From an uncultured Rhodospirillales bacterium (GTDB lineage: Bacteria; Pseudomonadota; Alphaproteobacteria; Rhodospirillales; UBA2165), in assembly GCA_913055735.1 (NCBI GenBank), contig CAJXKD010000001.1, forward strand, positions 1,770,281 to 1,834,280: a stretch of DNA of 64,000 bases, given 5' to 3'. The position numbers were made by a program, and so were the translations under genes. How positions within the stretch are numbered: the first letter of the stretch is position 1; every line of letters starts with the position of its first letter. Positions 28,603-38,383 of this stretch are shown piece after piece. The notes below the pieces were generated by a model that was given only the letters and a program-made list of their open reading frames with translations, was not told the DNA's origin and searched no databases.

Positions 28603-28942
28603 AACCGGCCTTTTTCGGCGGTACGCGGTCGGTCGCGCGTGGTGTGGTTTCAGAATGTTGCAGGGGCTTTTCGGGGTGATTTCCGAAGAAGCCTTTGAAA
28701 CACTACAATTTTCCTAAAAATTGTGGTATGTCATGTGTGCTGGCTCGGTAGAGCTAGGACTGATCCTTTGGGCTACGGGTGTCGTCCTGGGAAATTGATC
28801 CCCGTTACCTTGTCCAGGGTCATTTTTCTGATCGATCTTATTTTAGCGCTCCGGTTACCGGATAGGGTTAATGCACGCCGGTTCATGCCAACGTGATACG
28901 GCGGACCTAGCGCAAAGAACGAAGAGGACAGAGACGGAAATC
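28603..28942 (+). other. Intergenic region fdxA-carD with several hairpins
   Basis: 340 bases without a coding region. It holds a bulged stem followed by TTT (28665-28696) that could end fdxA transcription, and a perfect 8-base stem ACAATTTT-CCTA-AAAATTGT (28705-28724). Two looser pairings follow: GTAG...CTAC with AGGA/TCCT around 28750-28778, and CCTGG...CCAGG around 28786-28818, the latter followed by TCATTTTT. The 3' part is the leader of the CarD gene, so this could be a structured 5' UTR or a small RNA; nothing here matches a family I recognise. Confidence 0.4.
28665..28696 (+). terminator. Possible terminator after fdxA
   Basis: GGCTTTTCGG pairs with CCGAAGAAGCC, with one bulged G, and TTT follows. 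The stem is 10 pairs but the U tract is short, so termination would be partial. It lies 62 bases beyond the fdxA stop. Confidence 0.4.
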
Positions 28943-30034
28943 ATGGCGACAAAGTCGACGAAGTCCAAGAAACAGACCAAGACGACCCGAGCGACAAAAC
29001 CAGCCCGGACGACGAAGACGGCGAAACCGAGGCGGGCGACGAAGCCGGCGCGGGCCACCAAGGCTACGAAACCGGCAAGATCCGCGAGGGTTGCCAAGAA
29101 AAAGGCTGCGCCTGCGAAGTCGGCCAAGACGACAAAAGCGAAGAAACCAGCAGCCAAAAAGCCCGTGAGAGCAAAGAAGCCTGCGTCAACGACGAAGGCG
29201 AAGAGACCTGCGTCCGCTGCAAAAGCGGCAAAACCCTCGCGCGCCTCGAAAGCGACGAAAACCAAAAAGACGACGGCTAAGAGGACAACGGCCAAGAGAG
29301 TGACAGCAGCCAAGAAAGCGACGGCGGCTAAGAAAACAACGGCGGCTAAAAAAGCAACGAAATCCGTAAAAACGACGAAACCCGTAAAAACGGCAAAACC
29401 CACCAAGGTTGCCAAACCGACGACGGTGGCCAAACCGAAAAGGGTGGCGGCGCCCACAAAGACTGCAAAACCGGTAAAGGTGAAACAAGTGGAAGAAACG
29501 ACAAAGCTGGCAACGGCGACTAAAACGAAGGCCAAGAAAGAGGAAAAGTTGGAGTTCAAGGCAGGCGATTTCGTGGTGTATCCGACCCACGGTGTCGGAA
29601 AAGTGACGGGGATCGAGAAACAGACCATTGCCGGCCATGATCTCAAATTGATTGTTGTGACGTTCGACAACGATCGGATGACCCTCCGTGTTCCCATGGA
29701 TAAGATGGAAACGTCGGGGCTGCGCCGGCTAAGTACGCGCAAGGTGATGGATACGGCCCTTACGACCTTAAAGGGGCGTGCCCGGGTCAAGCGGACCATG
29801 TGGAGCCGCCGTGCCCAGGAATATGAGGCAAAGATCAATTCCGGCGATCCGGTCTCTATTGCCGAAGTCGTGCGCGATCTGCACCGTAATGTCGGACAGC
29901 CCGACCAATCTTTCAGCGAACGTCAGATCTATGAGGCGGCATTGGAACGATTGGCGAGCGAGTTTGCCGCTGTCGACGGCACGGACAATGAAAAGGCGAC
30001 GGAGAAGCTCGAACAGGTTCTGACCGCCGCCTGA
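28943..30034 (+). CDS. CarD-family transcription factor with histone-H1-like N-terminal extension
   Basis: 363 residues in two parts. Residues 1 to about 200 are almost only Lys, Ala, Thr, Pro, Arg, Ser and Val in H1-like repeats (KKATAAKKTTAAKK, KPVKTAKPTK) with hardly any acidic residue; residues 203-363 are a complete CarD/CdnL protein (FKAGDFVVYPTHGVGKV at its start), which binds RNA polymerase beta and stabilises open complexes. The tail should bind DNA without sequence preference or be disordered. ATG 28943 has GACGGA upstream; ATG 28871 is in frame but unconserved. In Myxococcus CarD the basic domain is at the C-terminus, the opposite end. Confidence 0.88.
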   Translation: MATKSTKSKKQTKTTRATKPARTTKTAKPRRATKPARATKATKPARSARVAKKKAAPAKSAKTTKAKKPAAKKPVRAKKPASTTKAKRPASAAKAAKPSRASKATKTKKTTAKRTTAKRVTAAKKATAAKKTTAAKKATKSVKTTKPVKTAKPTKVAKPTTVAKPKRVAAPTKTAKPVKVKQVEETTKLATATKTKAKKEEKLEFKAGDFVVYPTHGVGKVTGIEKQTIAGHDLKLIVVTFDNDRMTLRVPMDKMETSGLRRLSTRKVMDTALTTLKGRARVKRTMWSRRAQEYEAKINSGDPVSIAEVVRDLHRNVGQPDQSFSERQIYEAALERLASEFAAVDGTDNEKATEKLEQVLTAA

Positions 30035-30077
30035 TCGGAACCGCACCTTAACAAAATCACAAAGAATTAGCGGGGCG

Positions 30078-30093
30078 TTAGCAATTGGTTAAC
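30078..30093. promoter_or_regulatory. CtrA-like site before the pseudophosphatase gene
   Basis: TTAG-CAATTGG-TTAAC matches the alphaproteobacterial CtrA consensus TTAA-N7-TTAAC with one mismatch. It lies 82 bases before the ATG at 30175. CtrA is not encoded in the window. Confidence 0.4.
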
Positions 30094-30174
30094 GTTCCGC
30101 TTTTCATATTTAAGCCACCAAAGGTGCATTCGATAAATCGGATGCCCCATAAACCAGGGTGGGAAGTGATTTAG

Positions 30175-30975
30175 ATGGAAGCGGCTCAAAAGTTCGCTGT
30201 ACTCAAAGCAGCAGGACGTTACTGGGCGGTCGGTGCCGTTCACGGCGAAGCAGGCCGTCTGCAGAACCTTCATCACAAACTGGCCGGCAAGCTCCGGGAT
30301 GGCGACAAGCTGGTGTATCTCGGCAACTTTATCGGCCGAGGCGAGGCGGTGATCGAAACCATCGACGAACTGCTGCGCTTCCGGCGCGACTTCCTTGCGC
30401 GGCCGCGGTCTCATATCAAGGATTTCGTCATGCTGCGCGGCGGCCAGGAGGAAATCTGGCAGAAGTTGCAGCAGATACATTTGGCGATGGATCCCTCCGC
30501 CGTCCTCGAGTGGATGTTGCGCGAGGGGGTCGCGCCAACCATCGCGGCCTACGGCGGGCGCGCGGAGGAAGGCGCTTCGGCGATCCGGGAAGGCACCATG
30601 GCGCTGAACCGATGGACGTCCGGTCTTCGTCAAGCTGTTCACGACCATGATGGACATACGCCCCTGATGTCGAGTTTGCGTCGTGCGGCGTATAGCGACG
30701 ACGGCGGGCTTCTGTTCGTTCATGCAGGTCTCGATCCGACCCGGCCCATCGACGGGCAAGCGGACAGTTTCTGGTGGCGCTCAAGCGGCTTCGACGCCAT
30801 TGATGCGCCCTATGGCACGTTCCGGCGGATCGTCCGCGGCTATGATCGCCGCCATGCCGGGGTCAAAATCAATCCCTTTACGGCCACTGTTGATGGCGGG
30901 TGCGGTTTCGGCGGATCACTGGTAGCAGCTTGTTTCGATACCGTCGGCAATATGGTCGATCTGATCGAAGCCTGA
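30175..30975 (+). CDS. PPP-type metallophosphatase-fold protein lacking most metal ligands (predicted pseudophosphatase)
   Basis: 266 residues that follow the order of serine/threonine phosphatases of the PPP type, but with most catalytic residues replaced. GDxHG reads GAVHG (20-24), GDxxDRG reads GNFIGRG (50-56), GNHE reads GGQE (89-92), and the final VHGH reads VRGY (220-223). Only His23 and the His of VHAGLDP (His183) remain. The fold, C-terminal GCGFGGSL segment and length are otherwise normal. Seen directly: the substitutions. Inferred: little or no phosphatase activity, hence a binding or regulatory role. It starts 140 bases after the CarD gene and is followed after 3 bases by a MoCo-carrier-like gene. 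Confidence 0.75.
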   Translation: MEAAQKFAVLKAAGRYWAVGAVHGEAGRLQNLHHKLAGKLRDGDKLVYLGNFIGRGEAVIETIDELLRFRRDFLARPRSHIKDFVMLRGGQEEIWQKLQQIHLAMDPSAVLEWMLREGVAPTIAAYGGRAEEGASAIREGTMALNRWTSGLRQAVHDHDGHTPLMSSLRRAAYSDDGGLLFVHAGLDPTRPIDGQADSFWWRSSGFDAIDAPYGTFRRIVRGYDRRHAGVKINPFTATVDGGCGFGGSLVAACFDTVGNMVDLIEA

Positions 30976-30978
30976 TCG

Positions 30979-31435
30979 GTGGCCAAATTTCCGAGGAAAG
31001 TCGTCTCCGGCGGTCAGACGGGCGTAGACCGGGCCGCTCTCGATTTCGCCGCGGAAGCCGGTATCGAACATGGCGGCTGGTGCCCTCGCGGCCGGCGGGC
31101 CGAAGACGGCACCATCCCGAAAAAGTACCGCCTGACCGAAACCGATAGCGACCGTTACGAGGACCGAACCCGGTTCAATGTCCGCGATTCCGATGGCACG
31201 TTGGTACTGACCGTCGGCCAACCGTCGGGTGGAACGCGGTTGACCGTTCAAATTGCCACGGAGTTGGCAAAGCCCCTCCTTGTCATCGATTTGGATGACG
31301 AAACCGGCGCCGTCGCGTTAAACGATTGGCTGTCCGAAAACGCGATCGAAACGCTGAACGTCGCCGGTCCGCGCGAAAGCGGGCTCCCCGGCATCCGCGA
31401 CCGGGCATTGGCGTACTTGCGGCGATACCTGCGTG

Positions 31436-31461
<26 letters not shown>
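30979..31461 (+). CDS. MoCo-carrier-like / YpsA-LOG-like nucleotide-binding protein
   Basis: 160-residue protein beginning with VVSGGQTGVDRAALDFA, the phosphate-binding loop of the putative molybdenum carrier family (MoCo_carrier, PF12694), a Rossmann-type relative of the LOG/DprA superfamily. Later SGGTRLTVQIA near residue 75 is a second conserved loop. The name comes from plant molybdenum-cofactor carrier relatives; no molybdenum genes lie nearby. The start is GTG at 30979, 3 bases after the pseudophosphatase stop, so the two are probably co-translated. The 3' end overlaps the opposite-strand M48 gene by 26 bases. Confidence 0.78.
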
Positions 31462-32919
<1,458 letters not shown>

Positions 32920-32923
<4 letters not shown>

Positions 32924-33843
32924 TCGATCAACTCGATTTGCTCCGGATGGGTAGCGTTGATCATAGGACCGTTATAGGAGTCCAGCCAACCGCGCACCCG
33001 CACCAACCGGCTTTTCCAGGTTGTGACGTCGACACCGTCGCGATTGAATTGCCGAAGCCGATTTGGGGCGATGGATATGGTGAAGTCCGTGCGCCAATTG
33101 GGTCCAAAATTCAGATAGGCGCGGCCCCGGACGACCGCAACATCAAAAACCCGGCCTTCCACCAATTGAAAGGTGCCGATATCGCCGCCGGCGTCTTCCG
33201 GCGTCCGGATGCGATAGAAGGCGTTGCGCCAAATACCTTTGTGCTCTTGTCGCGCCGTGCGCTCTTCCGTGAGCATCTCTGCGACCAGCGCCCGGTTGTC
33301 CGGAAAACTGTAAACCCGTGCCATTCCCCCGGCCAATAGGCGGCCTTGGACCCAGGTGCCGTCACCAAGATGGAGATGGGCGAGCAACCGGCCATGGCGG
33401 TCCATGCGCCGCCCGCCATAAGACAGGGTGACGGATTCGCCGCGCACCAGATCTTCCAAGGCCGCCTTGGCGTCATCGGCCAAAGGCCATTTGACGAAGT
33501 TCGGCCGGTCGAGCGGCAGTTTGGGGGCCTGGATGCCGACCAGCCGGATTTCGGAGGCCCGCCCGATGGGCTTTTTCATGACGACCGTGTCGCCGTCGAC
33601 GACCGCGGCAACCGCGACGGTCTCGCCACGAACCAGCCCTTTATTTTCCCCGGCATGCGCCGAAAATCCGCCGAACGCTAAGAGAATCGCAAGAAGCGAG
33701 CCGCTATACCGATAGGCTGCCGAAACACCGCGAGCTTCGCCTTTTGGCTGCGGAAAAAATCGGTATGATAGGATCATTCGCCTGATCATCTGCCTGAACA
33801 TCCGTCTTGTCGTCGGAATGGGGAGGAATCCGGGCATCGCCAT
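32920..33843 (-). CDS. SNase-like (thermonuclease-fold) protein with altered catalytic residues
   Basis: 307 residues: a basic N-terminus, a hydrophobic segment near residues 46-62 ending in AHA (signal or anchor), then a staphylococcal-nuclease-like domain from about 73. The VVDGDT motif (81-86), Arg100 and GRLLA Arg152 are present, but the usual RLxGIDAPE reads RLVGIQAPK, so the equivalents of calcium ligand Asp40 and catalytic Glu43 are Gln105 and Lys108. Nuclease activity is therefore doubtful. The domain continues with an extra C-terminal beta region. Start uncertain: ATG at 33843, 33837 or 33801. Co-translated with the M48 protease. Confidence 0.72.
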
Positions 33844-33864
33844 AAGAATTCCACGGTTAAATCA

Positions 33865-34830
33865 ATGATGGATGTTGCTTCTACCCAATATCAAATGTTT
33901 CCCGAGATTGAGCCCCATACCTCGGGCATGCTCGATCTCGACGGGTATCATAAGATGTATTGGGAGGTGTCGGGCAACCCCGATGGGGCGCCTGTCTTGT
34001 TTCTGCACGGCGGCCCCGGGGCCGGCGCATCGGCGTCGCACCGGCGGTTTTTCGACCCCGAGCATTATCGCATCATCGTTTTCGATCAACGCGGCGCCGG
34101 CCGCTCGAAGCCCTTCGCCGACGTCGCCAAGAACACGACGCAGCATCTGATCGAGGATATCGAGAAGCTGCGGGAACATTTGAAGATCGAGGATTGGCTT
34201 TTGTTCGGCGGCTCGTGGGGCAGTTCTCTGGCGCTGGCCTACGGCATCGCGCATCCCGAACGGGCCAACGGCTTCGTTTTGCGCGGCTTGTTTCTGTGCA
34301 GCCGGGACGAAGTAAATTGGTTCCTCGGCGGGGTCGCCAAGGTATTTCCGGAAGCGTGGCGCGATTTCATTACCTATTTGCCGGAAGAAGAGCGCCACGA
34401 CCCGCTGACCCATTTCCATAAGCGGCTCGTCCATGACGATCCCGCGGTTCACGGACCGGCGGCGCGTATTTGGGCGCGGTTCGAAGGCGCTTGCTCGACG
34501 CTGCTCCCCAATCAGCGCAGTGTCGCCGGACTGGAGTCGGGGCGCGCCGCCTTGGCGCTTGCCCGGATCGAAGCGCACTACTTCATGCACGATCTGTTTC
34601 TGCCGGAGAACCATTTCTTCGACGAGCTTCACCGGATCAAACATATTCCGGCGGTGATCGTGCAAGGACGGTATGACATGGTGTGCCCGATCGGGACGGC
34701 CGATGCCTTCACAAACGCCTGGCCTGAAGCGGAATACATCATCGTTCCCGATGCCGGCCATTCGGCGATGGAACCCTCGATCCGCTCCGCACTCGTCGCG
34801 GCTACCGAACGTTTCAAGACGCGTATCTAA
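33865..34830 (+). CDS. pip: Proline iminopeptidase (alpha/beta hydrolase, S33)
   Basis: Releases N-terminal proline from peptides; cytoplasmic. The 321 residues show the oxyanion region FLHGGPGAG near residue 46, the nucleophile elbow GGSWGS near 114, the Asp in QGRYDMVCP near 270 and the catalytic His in DAGHSAMEP near 298. Length and motifs match bacterial S33 proline iminopeptidases. Divergent from the SNase-like gene with 21 bases between start codons, so the two promoters overlap the coding ends. Confidence 0.93.
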   Translation: MMDVASTQYQMFPEIEPHTSGMLDLDGYHKMYWEVSGNPDGAPVLFLHGGPGAGASASHRRFFDPEHYRIIVFDQRGAGRSKPFADVAKNTTQHLIEDIEKLREHLKIEDWLLFGGSWGSSLALAYGIAHPERANGFVLRGLFLCSRDEVNWFLGGVAKVFPEAWRDFITYLPEEERHDPLTHFHKRLVHDDPAVHGPAARIWARFEGACSTLLPNQRSVAGLESGRAALALARIEAHYFMHDLFLPENHFFDELHRIKHIPAVIVQGRYDMVCPIGTADAFTNAWPEAEYIIVPDAGHSAMEPSIRSALVAATERFKTRI

Positions 34831-34909
34831 TCGGGCGTTTCCAAACGCTTCTCTCTTGAAGGTTCATGATCTAAACTGATCCCCGGTTCTTCACAGGGGG
34901 AAAAGAATC

Positions 34910-35431
34910 GTGAGGCTCTGGGGCGCCCTTGGGGCGATTTTTACCGCGATACCGCTGCTGCTGTCCGGTCCGCCGGCGCAGGCCGCCGATCCGGATTTCC
35001 TGTCGATCGGCGTCGGGTATTTCGATTTCAACCGTCAAAAAGACGAAGGCGCCGAGTTCCGGATCGAATACCGCTCGGATATCGAGCTGTGGCATATTCG
35101 GCCGTTCGTCGCCGCTGCGGGGTCATCGTCGGGCCATGGCTTCATCGGTGCCGGCGTGCTGTTGGATATTTTTTTCGGCCGCCGCTTCGTCCTCACACCG
35201 AGCTTTGCGCCGCATTATTATTTCGGCGGTAACGACGATCTGGATCTCGGACACGAGGTGGAGTTCCGCTCCCAGCTCGAATTCGCTTACCGGTTCGATG
35301 ACCGCTCACGTCTCGGGCTGGCCATCTCGCACTATTCCAATGCCGGGCTCGGCGACACCAATCCCGGCACGGAAACGGTGAGCGTCTATTATTCGCTGCC
35401 GCTTTCCAATATCGGCAGCCTCCTCGACTAG
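34910..35431 (+). CDS. PagL-like lipid A 3-O-deacylase
   Basis: Outer-membrane beta-barrel acyl hydrolase of 173 residues with a signal peptide ending near PPAQA. The PagL active site is complete: His141 and Ser143 in HYSNAG and Glu155 in NPGTE, with the same 14-residue His-Glu spacing as Pseudomonas PagL. It would remove the 3-O acyl chain of lipid A. The start is GTG at 34910 with AGGGGGA upstream. Convergent with the nitroreductase gene. Confidence 0.83.
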   Translation: MRLWGALGAIFTAIPLLLSGPPAQAADPDFLSIGVGYFDFNRQKDEGAEFRIEYRSDIELWHIRPFVAAAGSSSGHGFIGAGVLLDIFFGRRFVLTPSFAPHYYFGGNDDLDLGHEVEFRSQLEFAYRFDDRSRLGLAISHYSNAGLGDTNPGTETVSVYYSLPLSNIGSLLD

Positions 35432-35449
35432 GCTCCCTTACTTTCCCGT

Positions 35450-36079
35450 TTATTTTCTGGGCGGAATGCCCGCCGCTACCGGATTGTCCTCGGGGCTTTT
35501 CCATTCGGTGACCACTTGCGCGTATTCGGCCCGGGCCCGTTCGCCCGGTTTCTCGGGTGCGCTACCGATATAGATCAGCGCAATGATTTCCGTGTCGGCG
35601 GCATGGCCGAGGGCGCGCTTGATGTCGGAATTGTAGACCGGCCATTCGGTCAGCCATTGCGCGGCGTATCCGAGGGCGTGCGCGCCATTGAGGATGTTCT
35701 GGCACAGGGCGCCGCCGGACAGCTTCTGCTCCATCACCGGCACCTTGGCGATGCGTTCCATGTTGGGGTACGCGGTCACCACCAACAGGACGGGCGCGCG
35801 CTGCGGCCGGTCCCGTTCCACTTCGAGTTCTTCGTCGGTGGCGTCCGGATGCTCCTTCAGATAGGCCTGGGCGAAGACCTCGCCGAGGCGTCCCTGGGCC
35901 TCCTTGCGCACGATCTGAATGCGCCACGGGGCGCAGCGGCCATGATCCGGCACCCGCAACCCGGCATTGATGATCTGGTCCAGTTCGGCGTCTGACGGGC
36001 CCGGCTCGGTCATGTCGCGCACCACCAGCGAGCGGCGGTTCATCAGAAACTCAATCGGGTCCCAATTCTGGCTTGTCAT
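35450..36079 (-). CDS. Nitroreductase-family flavoprotein (YdjA-like)
   Basis: FMN-dependent NAD(P)H oxidoreductase of 209 residues. The N-terminal RRSLVVRDM and the motif VPDHGRCAPWRI near residue 45 match the minimal YdjA-type nitroreductases; the C-terminal GALCQNILNGAHALGYAAQWLT is the usual helix-glycine segment. Physiological substrate unknown. ATG 36079 is chosen, as conserved sequence begins at NWDPIEFLMNRRS and GGAGAG lies upstream; the frame is open to 36199 without similarity. Confidence 0.88.
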   Translation of the reverse strand: MTSQNWDPIEFLMNRRSLVVRDMTEPGPSDAELDQIINAGLRVPDHGRCAPWRIQIVRKEAQGRLGEVFAQAYLKEHPDATDEELEVERDRPQRAPVLLVVTAYPNMERIAKVPVMEQKLSGGALCQNILNGAHALGYAAQWLTEWPVYNSDIKRALGHAADTEIIALIYIGSAPEKPGERARAEYAQVVTEWKSPEDNPVAAGIPPRK

Positions 36080-36295
36080 GGGGGCGTTCTCTCCGGTCTC
36101 TTCTGCTCTTTGGGGACCGTTTAGATAGCGGGCCCGACGGGACGGATCAATCATTATTTGCGAATCATTCTCAAATAGAAGGGGCGTTTGTCCGGACATG
36201 GATGAGCGTCATTTCATTGCCGCGATACGGTTGCTATAACGCCCCCTAGACCAAATTTGGGAAGCAAACCTAAACAAATCTGGGAGGGCACCAGG

Positions 36296-36372
<77 letters not shown>

Positions 36373-36421
36373 TTTCATCCACCGGCCCGGTTGAGGCCGT
36401 ATACAGCAAAAGAGTTCAGGA

Positions 36422-37240
36422 ATGAAAATCGGGGAGTTGTTCGACGTCACCGGTCTGGTGACCATCATCACGGGCGGGGCGAGCGGCATCGGTCTCGGCA
36501 TCGCCGAGGCCATGGCGGAAAACGGCGCCAAGGTGTTTCTGTTCGATCGCAACGACGAAACGGTGCATGCCGAGGTCGAACGGTTGCGCGGCGACGGCTA
36601 CGACGTACGCGGTGCGCTGGTCGACGTCACCGACGCCGACGGTCTGGCCGCCGCCTTCGATGCGGTGAAAGCCGAGGCGGGCCGCGTCGACGTGGCGTTC
36701 GTCAATGCCGGGATCGGCGGCGGGCCCGGATTCCTGAAAACCGACAACACCCGCAACACCGAGCGCCTGTTCGAGGATCTGCCGGTCGATCAATTGGAGG
36801 GCGTTCTGTCCGTCAATGTGGTGGGGGCGTTCCTGACCATTCAGCAGGCGTCGCGGATCATGCGCGAGCAGAAAGCGGGGCGCATCATCGTCACCTCGTC
36901 GGTCTCCGCCTTCCGGACGGAGCCGCATGTGGGAACGCCTTACGTGGTGTCCAAGGGGGCGGTCGGGCAGTTGGTCCGCCAGGCGGCGTTCGAGCTGGCG
37001 CGCGAGGGGATCAACGTCAATGCCATCGCGCCGGGGCCGTTCATCACCAATATTTCCGGCGGGCGGCTGCAGGACCCCGAGGTCCAGGCGCCGTTTGCCA
37101 AACTGATCCCCATGCACCGCATGGGCACGCCCGCCGACGTGCAGGGGCTTGCTCTGTTCCTCGCGTCACCGGCGTCGAGCTATATCACCGGCGCGCACAT
37201 CTTTGTTGATGGCGGCGGTATGCTCGGCATCGCGGATTAG
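36422..37240 (+). CDS. Short-chain dehydrogenase/reductase
   Basis: Classical SDR of 272 residues. NAD(P)-binding motif TGGASGIGLGIAEAM near residue 17, NAG motif FVNAGIGGG near 96, and catalytic Ser (TSSVSAF, near 159) and YVVSK (near 175) are all present. Asp in LFDRN at the end of strand 2 suggests NAD preference. The end SYITGAHIFVDGGGMLG is typical. No partner genes indicate the substrate. AGTTCAGGA lies ahead of the ATG. Confidence 0.9.
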   Translation: MKIGELFDVTGLVTIITGGASGIGLGIAEAMAENGAKVFLFDRNDETVHAEVERLRGDGYDVRGALVDVTDADGLAAAFDAVKAEAGRVDVAFVNAGIGGGPGFLKTDNTRNTERLFEDLPVDQLEGVLSVNVVGAFLTIQQASRIMREQKAGRIIVTSSVSAFRTEPHVGTPYVVSKGAVGQLVRQAAFELAREGINVNAIAPGPFITNISGGRLQDPEVQAPFAKLIPMHRMGTPADVQGLALFLASPASSYITGAHIFVDGGGMLGIAD

Positions 37241-37254
37241 ATATAGGGGATGAT

Positions 37255-38313
37255 CTATCTTGTGATCTTCACGGCGACGGAATCCACGTTCATATCTTTC
37301 GGGTAAACATCCGCGTTGACGATGCGGTACGAAAGATAGGTGAACTCTCGCTTCTCACGTTCGATATATTCATAAAAGGCCCGGACTTCATCGTAATAGT
37401 ATTCGTCGAACACAATGACGGTTCCTGGCACGATCAGATCGTGAAATTCCGACAAAATTGTTTGAGTCGCTGAATAAATATCACAATCAATATGGATAAA
37501 TGCGGCCGGTTCGTCATGGTTGGCGACAAAAGCGGGCAGCGTATCGGCAAACCAACCTTTGTAGAGCTGAACATTGGGCAGGACTTCGGGCATTTCGCCG
37601 TTGAGACTCAAATGCCCGACTGGATACTTATTCCAGGTCTCGGGCAGCCCCTCGAAAGAGTCAAAACCGTGGAACGTGATCTCGGGTAGCCGCGCCGCCA
37701 TGAAATTAATCATACCACCCTTGTAGACACCCAATTCCGTATATAGCCCGTCGAATTCGACGGCGGCGAATGCGTGCTCAATATGAGCTTCCCAACTGTT
37801 GAAGACCCGCGCTTCGAGAAGCATTTTCCGATCATATGATTGGCTCAATTGGCGCCGCCTTTTTTCGAAGTCCTCGTATCGGGGGTCTTGCATGAAAACC
37901 GGGGGTGTTGTCAGCTCAGCAAGCGATTGTTGAACGATTTTTCCCAATGACTTCGTAAAGGTACGGGAAAGTATGACTTCTTCGGCTATTTTACCTTCGC
38001 CATTGCGTGCTTTCGCCTCGGTCATGTGCGTTTCTACTAGCGTATGGGCGGGCGGAAATTCGATATTCTTCATTCGGGCGAGATCGGCACAGATTTGGGC
38101 TTGTGTAATCGCGAGATCCTGACGGCCCATCAAGGCGTATGTCCTCGCGAGCTGGCGGCGTAGTTCGATATTGCCTTCATCCTCCTTGAGCAGGAGTTGG
38201 AGGACTTGCTCAGCCCAGCGGCAACCGCCGCCGGTATTCATGTCGCAAGCCAGTTTGAGAAGTTTTTGCTTCATCATCTCCAGTGGCCCAATGTTTATGG
38301 GAACGCAAACCAT
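37255..38313 (-). CDS. TPR-like protein with TylF/MycF-type O-methyltransferase domain
   Basis: 352 residues. The N-terminal 100 residues look like two to three TPR helices (CRWAEQVLQLLLKEDEGN, LARTYALMGRQDLAITQAQ). From about residue 180 there is a class I methyltransferase: ELGVYKGGM is the SAM glycine loop, HIDCDIYSAT and VFDEYY supply the acidic metal-binding residues seen in macrocin-type TylF/MycF sugar O-methyltransferases. Target unknown, possibly a sugar of a glycan or a secondary metabolite. Visibly more A+T-rich than the genes around it, suggesting recent arrival. Convergent with the SDR gene. Confidence 0.75.
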   Translation of the reverse strand: MVCVPINIGPLEMMKQKLLKLACDMNTGGGCRWAEQVLQLLLKEDEGNIELRRQLARTYALMGRQDLAITQAQICADLARMKNIEFPPAHTLVETHMTEAKARNGEGKIAEEVILSRTFTKSLGKIVQQSLAELTTPPVFMQDPRYEDFEKRRRQLSQSYDRKMLLEARVFNSWEAHIEHAFAAVEFDGLYTELGVYKGGMINFMAARLPEITFHGFDSFEGLPETWNKYPVGHLSLNGEMPEVLPNVQLYKGWFADTLPAFVANHDEPAAFIHIDCDIYSATQTILSEFHDLIVPGTVIVFDEYYYDEVRAFYEYIEREKREFTYLSYRIVNADVYPKDMNVDSVAVKITR

Positions 38314-38383
38314 CGTCCAAAAGCGTTAATAAATATCTTTTGGTTCGGGTCGGCCGCCCTTGCCCGGCGGTTGATGGGGTCGG

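Noticed and set aside
28943..29540. DNA tandem repeat in the CarD tail
   Set aside because: The similarity comes from repeated AAG/AAA, GCG and ACG codons, not from exact repeat units.
28855..29838. 327-codon minus-strand frame opposite the CarD tail
   Set aside because: Its repetitive Phe/Ala/Val composition is the mirror of Lys/Ala/Thr codons on the other strand; no family features and no ribosome site.
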